From CAZHAC01 sp964383855 (lineage in GTDB: Bacteria > Chloroflexota > Dormibacteria > Dormibacterales > Dormibacteraceae): 40,317 bases of DNA. The stretch is from the NCBI GenBank assembly GCA_964383855.1, contig CAYLIP010000021.1:1-40317 (forward strand). Reading direction: 5' to 3'. Positions within the stretch are counted from its first letter, which is position 1. Each line of letters starts with the position of its first letter. Under the pieces are notes generated by a model. The model ran no database searches, had not been told where the DNA came from, and saw nothing but the letters and a program-made list of their open reading frames with translations. This document shows, in pieces, positions 16,673 through 24,076 of the stretch. The position numbers and the translations under genes are program-made.

Positions 16673-17249
16673 GGGCGGCGTCCGCCGCGACAGCAGGGAG
16701 ACGCAGCTCTCCTGCGAGGTGACCCTGGGAACCGGGGGGACCACCATCGAGGTCGCCACCGGCCTGCCCTTCCTCGATCACATGCTGGAGCAGGTGGCAC
16801 GCTACGGCGGCTTCGACCTGCGGCTGCGGGGAAAGGGCGACGTCGAGGTCGATCCGCATCACCTCATGGAGGATGCCGGCATCGTGGTCGGGCAGGCGCT
16901 CTCTCGGGCGCTCGGCGACCGGGCCGGCATCACCCGCTTCGCGCACGCGTACGCGCCCCTTGACGAGTCGCTGGCGCTGGTCGCCGTCGACCTCGGCCGG
17001 CGGCCGTACCTCTCCTACAACCTGCCCTTGAAGGGCCGCATCGGGACGCTCGAGTCGGAGACGCTGGAGGAGTGGTGGCGCGCGCTCTCCATCCATCTGG
17101 GCGCCACCATCCACGTCGACCTGGTCCGGGGGCGCAATCGCCACCACATCGCCGAGTCGGCGTCCAAGGCGCTGGGGCTGGCGCTGCGCCAGGCCATGGC
17201 CGAGGGCGGCGGCCCCGGCGTCCCCTCCTCGAAGGGCCTCCTGGGATGA
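16659..17249 (+). CDS. hisB: Imidazoleglycerol-phosphate dehydratase
   Basis: Dehydrates imidazoleglycerol phosphate to imidazole acetol phosphate, using two Mn ions. The 196-residue single-domain form lacks the histidinol phosphatase fusion of enterobacteria. Metal motifs: FLDHMLEQ, VDPHHLMED and NRHHIAES, all with the required His and Glu. The family usually has His in the RHGGFDL stretch; here it is RYGGFDL. GTG at 16659 overlaps hisD. The N-terminal 15 residues (KGGVRRDSRETQLS) are typical for IGPD. Confidence 0.96.
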   Translation: MTTRKGGVRRDSRETQLSCEVTLGTGGTTIEVATGLPFLDHMLEQVARYGGFDLRLRGKGDVEVDPHHLMEDAGIVVGQALSRALGDRAGITRFAHAYAPLDESLALVAVDLGRRPYLSYNLPLKGRIGTLESETLEEWWRALSIHLGATIHVDLVRGRNRHHIAESASKALGLALRQAMAEGGGPGVPSSKGLLG

Positions 17250-17256
17250 CCAGGCG

Positions 17257-17856
17257 ATGATCGCGATCGTCGACTACGGGGTCGGCAACCTGCGCTCGGT
17301 GGAGCGGGCCCTGCTCGCCTCCGGCGCCCGGCCCAAGCTGACCGCCGACCAGGACGACCTGGGGCGGGCCGACGGCATCGTGCTTCCCGGCGTCGGCGCC
17401 TTCGCGCCGGCCCTGGAGCGCCTCCAGGCCGGCGGGCTGGGCCGCCGGATCGTGGAGGAGGCCCGCCGGGGGCGGCCGCTGCTCGGCGTCTGCCTCGGCT
17501 ACCAGCTTCTCTTCGAGCGTTCGCACGAGCACGGGCTGCACTCGGGGCTCGGCCTGCTGCCGGGCGACGTCGTGGAGGTCGGCGGCAGCCCGCGCCTGCC
17601 CGTGATCGGCTGGTGCCGGGTCCGGCTGGACGACGTCTCGCCTCTCTTCAGCGGGATCGCCGACGACTCCTACTTCTACTTCGTCCACTCCTACACGCCG
17701 GAGGCGTCGGCCGCCGCGGTGGCCTCCGCCGAGCACACGGCGGCGGCCGCCGCCGCCCGCCTCAACGTCATGGGAACCCAGTTCCATCCCGAGAAGAGCG
17801 GGGCCGACGGCCTGCGCGTCTATCGCAACTTTCTGGACGTGACCGGTGCCGGCTAA
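17257..17856 (+). CDS. hisH: Imidazole glycerol phosphate synthase, glutamine amidotransferase subunit
   Basis: Provides ammonia from glutamine to HisF. The 199 residues hold the class I amidotransferase triad: Cys79 in GVCLGYQLLFERS, and His177 and Glu179 in MGTQFHPEKSG. The start IVDYGVGNLRSVERAL and the oxyanion region LPGVGAF are typical. ATG at 17257, seven bases after hisB; hisF overlaps the end by 11 bases. In many actinobacteria hisA/priA follows hisH; here hisF comes at once. Confidence 0.96.
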   Translation: MIAIVDYGVGNLRSVERALLASGARPKLTADQDDLGRADGIVLPGVGAFAPALERLQAGGLGRRIVEEARRGRPLLGVCLGYQLLFERSHEHGLHSGLGLLPGDVVEVGGSPRLPVIGWCRVRLDDVSPLFSGIADDSYFYFVHSYTPEASAAAVASAEHTAAAAAARLNVMGTQFHPEKSGADGLRVYRNFLDVTGAG

Positions 17857-18604
17857 GCGGATCATCCCCTGCCTCGACGTGACCGCCGGACGGGTCGTCA
17901 AGGGCGTCCGCTTCGTCGAGCTGCGCGACGCCGGCGACCCGGTCGAGCTGGCCGCGCTCTACGACCGCGAGGGCGCCGACGAGCTCGTCTTCCTCGACAT
18001 CACGGCCTCCTCAGACGAGCGCAGGATCCTGCTCGACGTGGTCGCCCGCACCGCCGACCAGGTCTTCATCCCGCTCACCGTTGGCGGTGGCGTGCGCTCC
18101 GTGGAGGACATGCAGGAGCTGCTCACCCACGGGGCCGACAAGGTGTCGGTCAACAGCGCGGCCCTCGCCGAGCCCGAGCTGATCACCCGCTGCGCCGAGG
18201 TCTTCGGGTCGCAGTGCGTGGTCCTGGCGATCGACGCCCGGCGCCGGGAGGGGGGTGGCTGGGAGGTCTTCTCGCACGGCGGCCGCCGGCCGGCCGGCCG
18301 CGACGCGGTCGAGTGGGCGGCCGAGGCAGAGCGTTTGGGCGCCGGCGAGATCCTCCTGACCTCGATGGACCGCGACGGCACCCACCACGGCTACGACCTC
18401 GACTTGACGCGCCAGATCAGCGATGCTGTGAGATTGCCGGTGGTCGCGTCGGGCGGCGCCGGCGGTTCGCGGCACATGTACGAGGCGCTCACCGAGGGCG
18501 GGGCGGAGGCGGCGCTGGCGGCGTCGGTCTTCCATTTCGGTGAGCTTCGGGTCGGGCGGGTCAAGGAAGACCTGGCCGGCTGGGGGTTGGAGGTTCGCCG
18601 ATGA
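17846..18604 (+). CDS. hisF: Imidazole glycerol phosphate synthase, cyclase subunit
   Basis: Beta-alpha-barrel enzyme that closes the imidazole ring and releases AICAR. 252 residues. Catalytic Asp11 in IIPCLDVTAGRVVKGV and the second catalytic Asp in LAIDARR (about residue 130) are present; GGGVRSVEDM and SGGAGG are the two phosphate-binding loops. The first loop and LTSMDRDGTHHGYD separate it from HisA, so this is HisF and not HisA. GTG at 17846 overlaps hisH; the stop overlaps the next gene as ATGA. Confidence 0.96.
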   Translation: MPAKRIIPCLDVTAGRVVKGVRFVELRDAGDPVELAALYDREGADELVFLDITASSDERRILLDVVARTADQVFIPLTVGGGVRSVEDMQELLTHGADKVSVNSAALAEPELITRCAEVFGSQCVVLAIDARRREGGGWEVFSHGGRRPAGRDAVEWAAEAERLGAGEILLTSMDRDGTHHGYDLDLTRQISDAVRLPVVASGGAGGSRHMYEALTEGGAEAALAASVFHFGELRVGRVKEDLAGWGLEVRR

Positions 18605-18957
18605 CGGGGGTGGAGCGGGTGATCCAGGTCTATTCGGACGCCTGGAACGAGCCGGATCGGGCGCGCCGCATGGCACTGCTCGAGCGCTGCTGGGACGAGC
18701 GGGCGGTCTTCACGGACCCGCGCTCGGTGATCAGCGAGCGCGAGGCGCTGGTCGATTACATGGCCTCCTACCGGGAGGCCTACCCGGGCTGCCGCAGCGA
18801 GCTTGTGACCGCGGTCGACGAGCATCACGGCCGCTTCCGCTTCGGCTGGCAGATCGTGGGCCCGGGCGATGCGCCGGTGGTGCGGGGAGTCGACTTCGGA
18901 GAGCTGTCCGGCGATGGTCGCATCGCCTGGATAACGAGCTTCGAAGGCTGGGTCTGA
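18601..18957 (+). CDS. NTF2/SnoaL-like protein inside the his cluster
   Basis: A 118-residue cone-shaped alpha-beta fold protein of the NTF2/SnoaL type: an N-terminal helix pair (VERVIQVYSDAWNEPDRARRMALLERCWDERAVFTDPRS) then curved beta strands (GRFRFGWQIV, VVRGVDFGELSGDGRIAWITSFEGW). Family members are small ligand-binding domains, isomerases or cyclases. It is fully embedded: its ATG overlaps the hisF stop (ATGA) and its stop overlaps the hisI ATG by one base (TGATG), so it is co-translated with the histidine genes. No such protein belongs to the standard pathway, so its role here is unknown. Confidence 0.85.
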   Translation: MTGVERVIQVYSDAWNEPDRARRMALLERCWDERAVFTDPRSVISEREALVDYMASYREAYPGCRSELVTAVDEHHGRFRFGWQIVGPGDAPVVRGVDFGELSGDGRIAWITSFEGWV

Positions 18958-19256
18958 TGACGCCCGACTTCTCCAGGGGGCTGGTGCCGGCGGTCGCCCA
19001 GGACGCCGAGACCGGCGAGGTGCTGATGACCGCCTTCATGGACGAGGAGGCGTGGAAGCGGACCCGGCAGACGGGGCGCGCATGGTTCCACTCGCGAAAG
19101 CGCGGGCTCTGGGAGAAGGGCGCCACCTCCGGCCACTACATGGACGTGGTGGAGGTCCGGCTGGACTGCGATCTCGACGCCGTGCTGCTGCGGGTGCATC
19201 CCCACGGGCCGGCCTGCCACACCGGCGCCAGGAGCTGCTTCTTCAACGAGCCGTAG
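18957..19256 (+). CDS. hisI: Phosphoribosyl-AMP cyclohydrolase
   Basis: Opens the adenine ring of phosphoribosyl-AMP in step three of histidine synthesis. 99 residues with the expected motifs: AFMDEEAWKRT, WFHSRKRGLWEKGATSGHYMDV, the metal motif RLDCDLDAVLL (Cys and three Asp) and the zinc Cys pair in GPACHTGARSCFF. It is the monofunctional form; the HisE pyrophosphatase domain is neither fused nor next to it. ATG at 18957 overlaps the NTF2-like gene stop. The longer frame from 18540 is a shadow in hisF and the NTF2-like gene. Confidence 0.95.
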   Translation: MTPDFSRGLVPAVAQDAETGEVLMTAFMDEEAWKRTRQTGRAWFHSRKRGLWEKGATSGHYMDVVEVRLDCDLDAVLLRVHPHGPACHTGARSCFFNEP

Positions 19257-19267
19257 CATGGGACCAG

Positions 19268-19340
19268 AGGCCCTTGCGCCCGCACATGCGCCGAATCGGG
19301 GGCGGGGAAAGGCCCTTGCGCCCGCACATGCGCCGATTCG
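19268..19340. repeat. Intergenic 42-bp-period repeat, locus 2
   Basis: Two copies starting at 19268 and 19310, period 42. Each contains AGGCCCTT then the 16-base core GCGCCCGCACATGCGC (19276-19291 and 19318-19333) then CGA(A/T)TCG. The core and the period are the same as in the locus at 7007-7102. The block lies between the hisI stop and argC, just upstream of the ARG-box-like palindromes. Confidence 0.85.
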
Positions 19341-19343
19341 TTA

Positions 19344-19382
19344 AGCGCATGTCTATGCGCCGAAACTGTATGGTTATGCAAT
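19344..19382 (+). promoter_or_regulatory. Tandem ARG-box-like operators upstream of argC
   Basis: Two 18-base palindromic sites: AGCGCATGTCTATGCGCC (19344-19361) and ACTGTATGGTTATGCAAT (19365-19382), separated by GAA. Each has inverted half-sites around a 4-base centre (GCGCAT/ATGCGC and TGTAT/ATGCA). Centre-to-centre distance is 21 bases. Paired 18-bp boxes with 3 bp between them is the classic ArgR operator layout. The second box covers a TATGGT hexamer (19369-19374) that could be the -10, so ArgR bound here would block transcription of argC, whose regulator gene is in the same operon. Confidence 0.75.
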
Positions 19383-19383
19383 C

Positions 19384-20403
19384 TTGAGCACGCGGATCCG
19401 GGCTGCGGTCGCCGGCGCCAACGGCTACGCGGGCATGACGGCGGTCCACCTGCTGGCCCGCCATCCCCATGTCGAGCTGGCGCAGCTGACCAGCCGCTCG
19501 AACGCGGGCAGGCCCTACCAGGACGTCTTTCCCCTGATCGAGCAGCACGGCCGCTTCCTGGAGGATGTCGATCCCCGCGGCGTCGACGTGGTCTTCAGCT
19601 GCCTGCCGCACAACGAGGGCGCGGCCCGCATCCGGGACTGGTTTGCCGGGGGCACCCGCGTCATCGACATGAGCGCCGACTTCCGCCTCAAGGACAGCGC
19701 CGCCTACCCCGCCTGGTACCGGCAGGAGCACCCGGCTCCCGAGCTGCTCGGCGAGGCCGTGCTCGGCCTCCCCGAGCTCCACGAGGAGCAGATCCGGGAC
19801 GCCCAGCTGATCGCCTGCCCGGGCTGCTACTCGACCTGCTCGATCCTGGCCCTGGCGCCGGCCGTGCAGGCCGGGCTGGTCAGGGGCGACGTCGTGGTCG
19901 ACGCCAAGTCGGGCGTTTCCGGGGCGGGCCGCAGCGCCGGCATGGGCACGCACTTCAGCGAGGTCAACGAGAGCGTTCACGCGTACGCCATCGAGGGCCA
20001 CCGGCATCTGCCCGAGCTGGTCCAGGAACTGGCGCTGCTGGCGCCCGGCGGCGAGCCGCCGCCGCTCACCTTCGTGCCGCACCTGGTGCCCATGATCCGG
20101 GGGATCCTGGCCACCTGCTACTTCGACCTGGGTGGCAGCGCCGAGGAGCTCGACGAGGCCTACCGGGAGTTCTACCGGGGCGAGCCGTTCACCCGGGTTC
20201 TGCCGCACACCCCGGACACCAAGCTCGCCAGCCACACCAACCTCTGCCTGGTCCACACCGGCGCCCAGGGCGGCAAGGCGGTCGTCACCGCCACCCTCGA
20301 CAACCTGGTCAAGGGTGCGTCCGGGCAGGGAGTCGAGTGCTTCAACATCGCCTTCGGGTTCGATCGCACGGCCGGCCTGGAGGTGCCTCTCCAGTGGCCC
20401 TGA
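19384..20403 (+). CDS. argC: N-acetyl-gamma-glutamyl-phosphate reductase
   Basis: Reduces N-acetylglutamyl phosphate to the semialdehyde with NADPH. 339 residues, with the dinucleotide motif GANGYAG (11-17), catalytic Cys148 in ACPGCYST, SGVSGAGR and the His-containing EGHRHLPE. TTG start at 19384, with no Shine-Dalgarno and a TATGGT hexamer ending 10 bases before it, so the transcript may be leaderless. First gene of an arginine operon controlled by the two operators just upstream. Confidence 0.96.
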   Translation: MSTRIRAAVAGANGYAGMTAVHLLARHPHVELAQLTSRSNAGRPYQDVFPLIEQHGRFLEDVDPRGVDVVFSCLPHNEGAARIRDWFAGGTRVIDMSADFRLKDSAAYPAWYRQEHPAPELLGEAVLGLPELHEEQIRDAQLIACPGCYSTCSILALAPAVQAGLVRGDVVVDAKSGVSGAGRSAGMGTHFSEVNESVHAYAIEGHRHLPELVQELALLAPGGEPPPLTFVPHLVPMIRGILATCYFDLGGSAEELDEAYREFYRGEPFTRVLPHTPDTKLASHTNLCLVHTGAQGGKAVVTATLDNLVKGASGQGVECFNIAFGFDRTAGLEVPLQWP

Positions 20404-20419
20404 CCCCGGGGGCGAGCGC

Positions 20420-21643
20420 GTGAGCACGGGCGTGACCTATCCGAGGGGCTTCCGGGCCGGCACCGCCGCCTGCGGCATCAAGGCCTTCACCGCGGGCGCC
20501 TCGGCGATCCCGGGCAACCAGTCGGACGACCTGGCCGTGGTGGTCAGCGACACCGCCTGCGACGCCGGGGGGATCTTCACGACCAACCGCGTCAAGAGCG
20601 CAAGCGTGGTGATCGACCAGCTGCACCTGCAGCAGAACCGGGTCCGCGCCCTCACCGTGAACAGCGGCAACGCCAACGCCTGCACCGGGGCCCAGGGCTT
20701 CAAGGATGCCCTGCACACCGCCAAGCTGACCGCCGACCGGCTCGACCTCGACCCGCCCCAGGTGCTGGTCTGCAGCACCGGCGTGATCGGCCGCTACCTG
20801 CCCATGCAGGCCATCAAGAACGGCATCTGGGAGGCCACCTCGAATCTCACCGAGGAGGGTGGTGAGGCGGCCTCCCGGGCGATCATGACCACCGACACCG
20901 TCAACAAGACGGCCGAGCTGGAGACCGAGATCGCGGGCTCCAGGATCCGCGTGGGCGGCATGTGCAAGGGGGCCGGGATGATCCATCCCAACATGGCGAC
21001 CATGCTCGCCTTCATCGTCACCGACGCCGCGGTCGCGCCCGGCCTGATGGCCGGCCTGGTCAAGCGCGTCGGCGACCGCAGCTTCAACCAGGTCACGGTC
21101 GACGGCGACAGCTCGACCAACGACACCTTCCTGCTCCTGGCCAACGGAGCCGCCGGCAACCCGGTGATCGAACCCGGCAGCCCGCAGGCGGCCCGGCTCG
21201 AGGAGGCGCTGGTGGAGGTGGCGCGGAGCCTGGCGCGCAAGATCGCCCAGGACGGTGAGGGCGCCACCAAGCTGATCACGGTGAGGGTGGAGGGGGCGCC
21301 CGACGACGTCCAGGCGCGGCTCGCCGCCCGGGCGGTCGCCTCCAGCTCCCTGGTCAAGACCGCCATCCACGGGGGCGACCCCAACTGGGGACGCATCGTC
21401 TGCGCGCTCGGCTACTCCGGCAGCGAGCTGGCGATCGACACGCTTACCGTGAGGGTCGCCGGCGTCACCGTGTTCGAGCGGGGCGCGGGCGTGGAGGCCG
21501 ACCTGGAGCAGGTGCGGCGGGCGTTTCAGCAGCCGGAGATCGAGATCCAGGCCTGGCTCGGCATCGGGGAGGGCGCGGCCGAGGCCTGGGGCTGCGATCT
21601 TTCAGCCGAGTACGTGAGGATCAACGCGGAGTACACGACATGA
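20420..21643 (+). CDS. argJ: Bifunctional glutamate N-acetyltransferase / ornithine acetyltransferase
   Basis: Recycles the acetyl group from N-acetylornithine to glutamate, so a separate ArgE is not needed. 407 residues. The precursor is cut before Thr194 in MIHPNMATMLAFI, making alpha and beta chains. Other motifs: TVNSGNANACTG, STGVIGR, QVTVDGDSSTNDT and GGDPNWGRI. GTG at 20420 is 16 bases after argC; the frame that runs back to 20132 is inside argC. Whether it also has acetyl-CoA-dependent glutamate acetyltransferase activity cannot be read from sequence. Its stop overlaps argB (ATGA). Confidence 0.96.
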   Translation: MSTGVTYPRGFRAGTAACGIKAFTAGASAIPGNQSDDLAVVVSDTACDAGGIFTTNRVKSASVVIDQLHLQQNRVRALTVNSGNANACTGAQGFKDALHTAKLTADRLDLDPPQVLVCSTGVIGRYLPMQAIKNGIWEATSNLTEEGGEAASRAIMTTDTVNKTAELETEIAGSRIRVGGMCKGAGMIHPNMATMLAFIVTDAAVAPGLMAGLVKRVGDRSFNQVTVDGDSSTNDTFLLLANGAAGNPVIEPGSPQAARLEEALVEVARSLARKIAQDGEGATKLITVRVEGAPDDVQARLAARAVASSSLVKTAIHGGDPNWGRIVCALGYSGSELAIDTLTVRVAGVTVFERGAGVEADLEQVRRAFQQPEIEIQAWLGIGEGAAEAWGCDLSAEYVRINAEYTT

Positions 21644-22491
21644 CGAGCCCACGACCTGCGATCAGCCACGAGGAGAGGGCGCGCGTCCTGGTCGAGGCGC
21701 TGCCCTATATCAAGCGCTTCCACGGCCAGAAGGTCGTGATCAAGGTGGGCGGCAAGGCGATCGAGGAGCGCAAGGAGGAGACGCTCCTCGACATCGTGCT
21801 GCTCCGCTACGTGGGCATGCTGCCGGTGCTGGTCCATGGCGGCGGCGCCGAGATCACCGCCCTCAGCAACCGGCTGGGCATCGAGGCCGAGTTCAAGCGT
21901 GGGCTCCGCGTCACCGACGCCGAGACCATGGAGGTGGTCAAGATGGTGCTGACCGGGAAGATCAACCCCGACCTGGTCGCCTCCCTGAACCGCCTGGGAG
22001 CCCAGGCCATCGGCCTCAGCGGGGAGGACGGGCCGAGCATCATCGCGGAGGCGCAGGACCCCGAGCTGGGATTTGTCGGCCGCGTGGTGCAGGTCAACCC
22101 GGAGCCGATCGAGGCGCTCCTCAATCGCGGCTACGTGCCGGCCATGGCCTCGATCGGGCTCGGCTATGACGGTCAGGCTTACAACATCAACGCCGACACG
22201 GTGGCCGCCGAGCTCGCGGTGGCGCTGGGCGCGACCAAGCTGATCCTGCTCACCGACGTCGAGGGCGTGAAGGACGAGAACGGCCGCGTCATCAGCGAGC
22301 TGGGCCGGAGCCGGGCCCTCAAGATGATCGAGAAGGGCCAGGCCGACGGCGGCATGATCCCCAAGCTGGAGGCGGCGGTGCGCTCGCTCGAAGCCGTGCC
22401 CTACGCGCACATCATCGACGGCCGCCAGCCCCACGCGGTGCTTCTCGAGCTCTTCACCGAGGCCGGCATCGGCACCATGGTCACGCCATGA
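21640..22491 (+). CDS. argB: Acetylglutamate kinase
   Basis: Phosphorylates N-acetylglutamate. 283 residues of the amino-acid kinase fold: YIKRFHGQKVVIKVGGKAIEE, LVHGGGAEIT, GLRVTDAETMEVVKMVLTGKIN, AYNINADTVAAELAVALGATKLILLTDVEGV and GGMIPKLEAAV. Its N-terminus (ERARVLVEALPYIKRFHGQ) resembles the N-terminal helix of the arginine-inhibited hexameric enzymes, so feedback inhibition by arginine is likely (inference). ATG overlaps the argJ stop, and its own stop overlaps argD, both as ATGA. Confidence 0.97.
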   Translation: MTSPRPAISHEERARVLVEALPYIKRFHGQKVVIKVGGKAIEERKEETLLDIVLLRYVGMLPVLVHGGGAEITALSNRLGIEAEFKRGLRVTDAETMEVVKMVLTGKINPDLVASLNRLGAQAIGLSGEDGPSIIAEAQDPELGFVGRVVQVNPEPIEALLNRGYVPAMASIGLGYDGQAYNINADTVAAELAVALGATKLILLTDVEGVKDENGRVISELGRSRALKMIEKGQADGGMIPKLEAAVRSLEAVPYAHIIDGRQPHAVLLELFTEAGIGTMVTP

Positions 22492-23672
22492 CGCATCACG
22501 ACCAGCTGCACGATCAGCTGATAGACGACGAGCACCGCTACCTGATGGGCACCTTCAAGCGCCTGCCCGTGGTCCTCACCGAGGGCAGCGGGGTCACGGT
22601 CAGGGACGACCGCGGCAAGGAGTACCTGGACCTGGTGGCGGGCATCGCGGTCAACCTGCTCGGCCACGCGCACCCGGCGGTCGCCGAGGCGCTCGACCGG
22701 CAGGCGCACCGCCTGATCCACACCTCCAACCTCTACTACACGGCGCCCCAGGTGGAGCTGGCCAGGCGGCTGGTCGAGCTCGCCTTTCCCTCGCGTGTCT
22801 TCTTCTGCAACAGCGGCGCCGAGGCCAACGAGGCCGCCATCAAGATCGCCCGCAAGTGGGGCCGGACCCGGCGCGGCGGGGCCTACGAGGTGATCACCTG
22901 CGACCGGGCCTTCCACGGCCGGACGCTGGTCACGGTCACCGCGGGCGGCACCGCCAGGTACAGCGACCCCTTCGCGCCCCTGCCCGAGGGCTTTTCCCAT
23001 GTGCCCTACGGCGACCTCGACGCGATCAGGGCCGCCACCAATGAGCGGACGGCGGCGGTGATGGTGGAGCCGATCATGGGGGAGTCGGGCGTGGTCATGC
23101 CGCCCGAGGGCTTCCTGCGCGGGCTGCGGGAGTGGTGTGACGAGCAGGACCTCCTGCTGATCGCCGACGAGGTGCAGACCGGGCTGGGCCGAACCGGGCG
23201 CTGGTTCGCCCACCAGCACGAGGGGGTCACGCCCGACGTGATGACCCTGGCCAAGGGCCTCGGCGGCGGCGTGCCGATCGGCGCCTGCCTGGCGGCGCCG
23301 CGGGCCGACGTCTTCGAGCCGGGCGACCACGGCAGCACCTTCGGCGGCAACCCGCTCGCCTGCGCGGCCGCGCTGGCCACGATCGCGACCATCGAGCAGG
23401 AGGACCTGGTCCAGCACGCGGCCGAGATCGGCCAGTACCTGGGGGAGCGCCTCCGCGAACTCGAGGGCGTGCGCGAGGTCCGGGGTCGCGGGCTGATGCA
23501 GGCGGTCGTCTTCGAGGAGGCCACGGCTCGCGACGTGCAGTCCCGAGCGCTGGAGGCCGGCCTGATCGTCAACGCCGTCGACGACGTCACGCTGCGGCTG
23601 GTCCCGCCGCTCATCCTGACCGCCGCCCAGGTCGACGAGGCGGTCGTCAAGCTCCGGCAGGCCTGCGGGTGA
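22488..23672 (+). CDS. argD: Acetylornithine aminotransferase
   Basis: PLP-dependent aminotransferase (class III) that makes N-acetylornithine. 394 residues. PLP lysine Lys256 in TLAKGLGGGVPIGA, DEVQTGLGRTG (227-237), NSGAEANEAAIKIARKW and STFGGNPLACAA are as expected. Also used in lysine or other omega-aminotransferase routes in some bacteria, but the operon context points to arginine. It ends in TGA overlapping the argR GTG, which leaves no place for argF, which stands here in actinobacterial argCJBDFRGH operons. Confidence 0.96.
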   Translation: MTHHDQLHDQLIDDEHRYLMGTFKRLPVVLTEGSGVTVRDDRGKEYLDLVAGIAVNLLGHAHPAVAEALDRQAHRLIHTSNLYYTAPQVELARRLVELAFPSRVFFCNSGAEANEAAIKIARKWGRTRRGGAYEVITCDRAFHGRTLVTVTAGGTARYSDPFAPLPEGFSHVPYGDLDAIRAATNERTAAVMVEPIMGESGVVMPPEGFLRGLREWCDEQDLLLIADEVQTGLGRTGRWFAHQHEGVTPDVMTLAKGLGGGVPIGACLAAPRADVFEPGDHGSTFGGNPLACAAALATIATIEQEDLVQHAAEIGQYLGERLRELEGVREVRGRGLMQAVVFEEATARDVQSRALEAGLIVNAVDDVTLRLVPPLILTAAQVDEAVVKLRQACG

Positions 23673-24076
23673 CCGAAGCCAAGTCACGCCGCCAGGCGGC
23701 GATCCTGGAGCTGGTGCGCGAGGAGCCGGTGCACACCCAGCACGAGCTGGCGGCGGCGCTCGCCAGCCGCGGGCTGGCCGTCACGCAGGCGACGGTCTCG
23801 CGTGACATCCAGGAGCTGGGCCTGCTGCGGACGCCCGACGGCTACCGGGCGAGCGTCGCGCCCGCGGTCTTCCGCGAGCACGTGCGCGAGATGAAGGTCG
23901 TCGAGTTCCTGGCCGTCGTCCGGACCGGCCCGGGCACCGCCAACCTGGTCGCGTACAACATCGATGAGGCCAACCTGCCCGGCGTCGCGGGCACCGTCGC
24001 CGGCGACGACACCATCATCGCCGTCCTCTGCGACCGGGGGGCGGCCGACAACCTGAGGAGATTGCTACTTGGCTGA
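23669..24076 (+). CDS. argR: Arginine repressor
   Basis: DNA-binding regulator that senses arginine. 135 residues: a winged-helix N-terminal domain with the recognition helix VTQATVSRDIQELGL (about residues 34-48), and a C-terminal oligomerisation/arginine-binding domain with the GTVAGDDTIIAVLCD motif near residues 110-124. GTG at 23669 overlaps the argD stop; its end overlaps argG by 8 bases. The two ARG-box-like palindromes upstream of argC are the obvious target, giving autoregulation. Confidence 0.95.
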   Translation: MTEAKSRRQAAILELVREEPVHTQHELAAALASRGLAVTQATVSRDIQELGLLRTPDGYRASVAPAVFREHVREMKVVEFLAVVRTGPGTANLVAYNIDEANLPGVAGTVAGDDTIIAVLCDRGAADNLRRLLLG

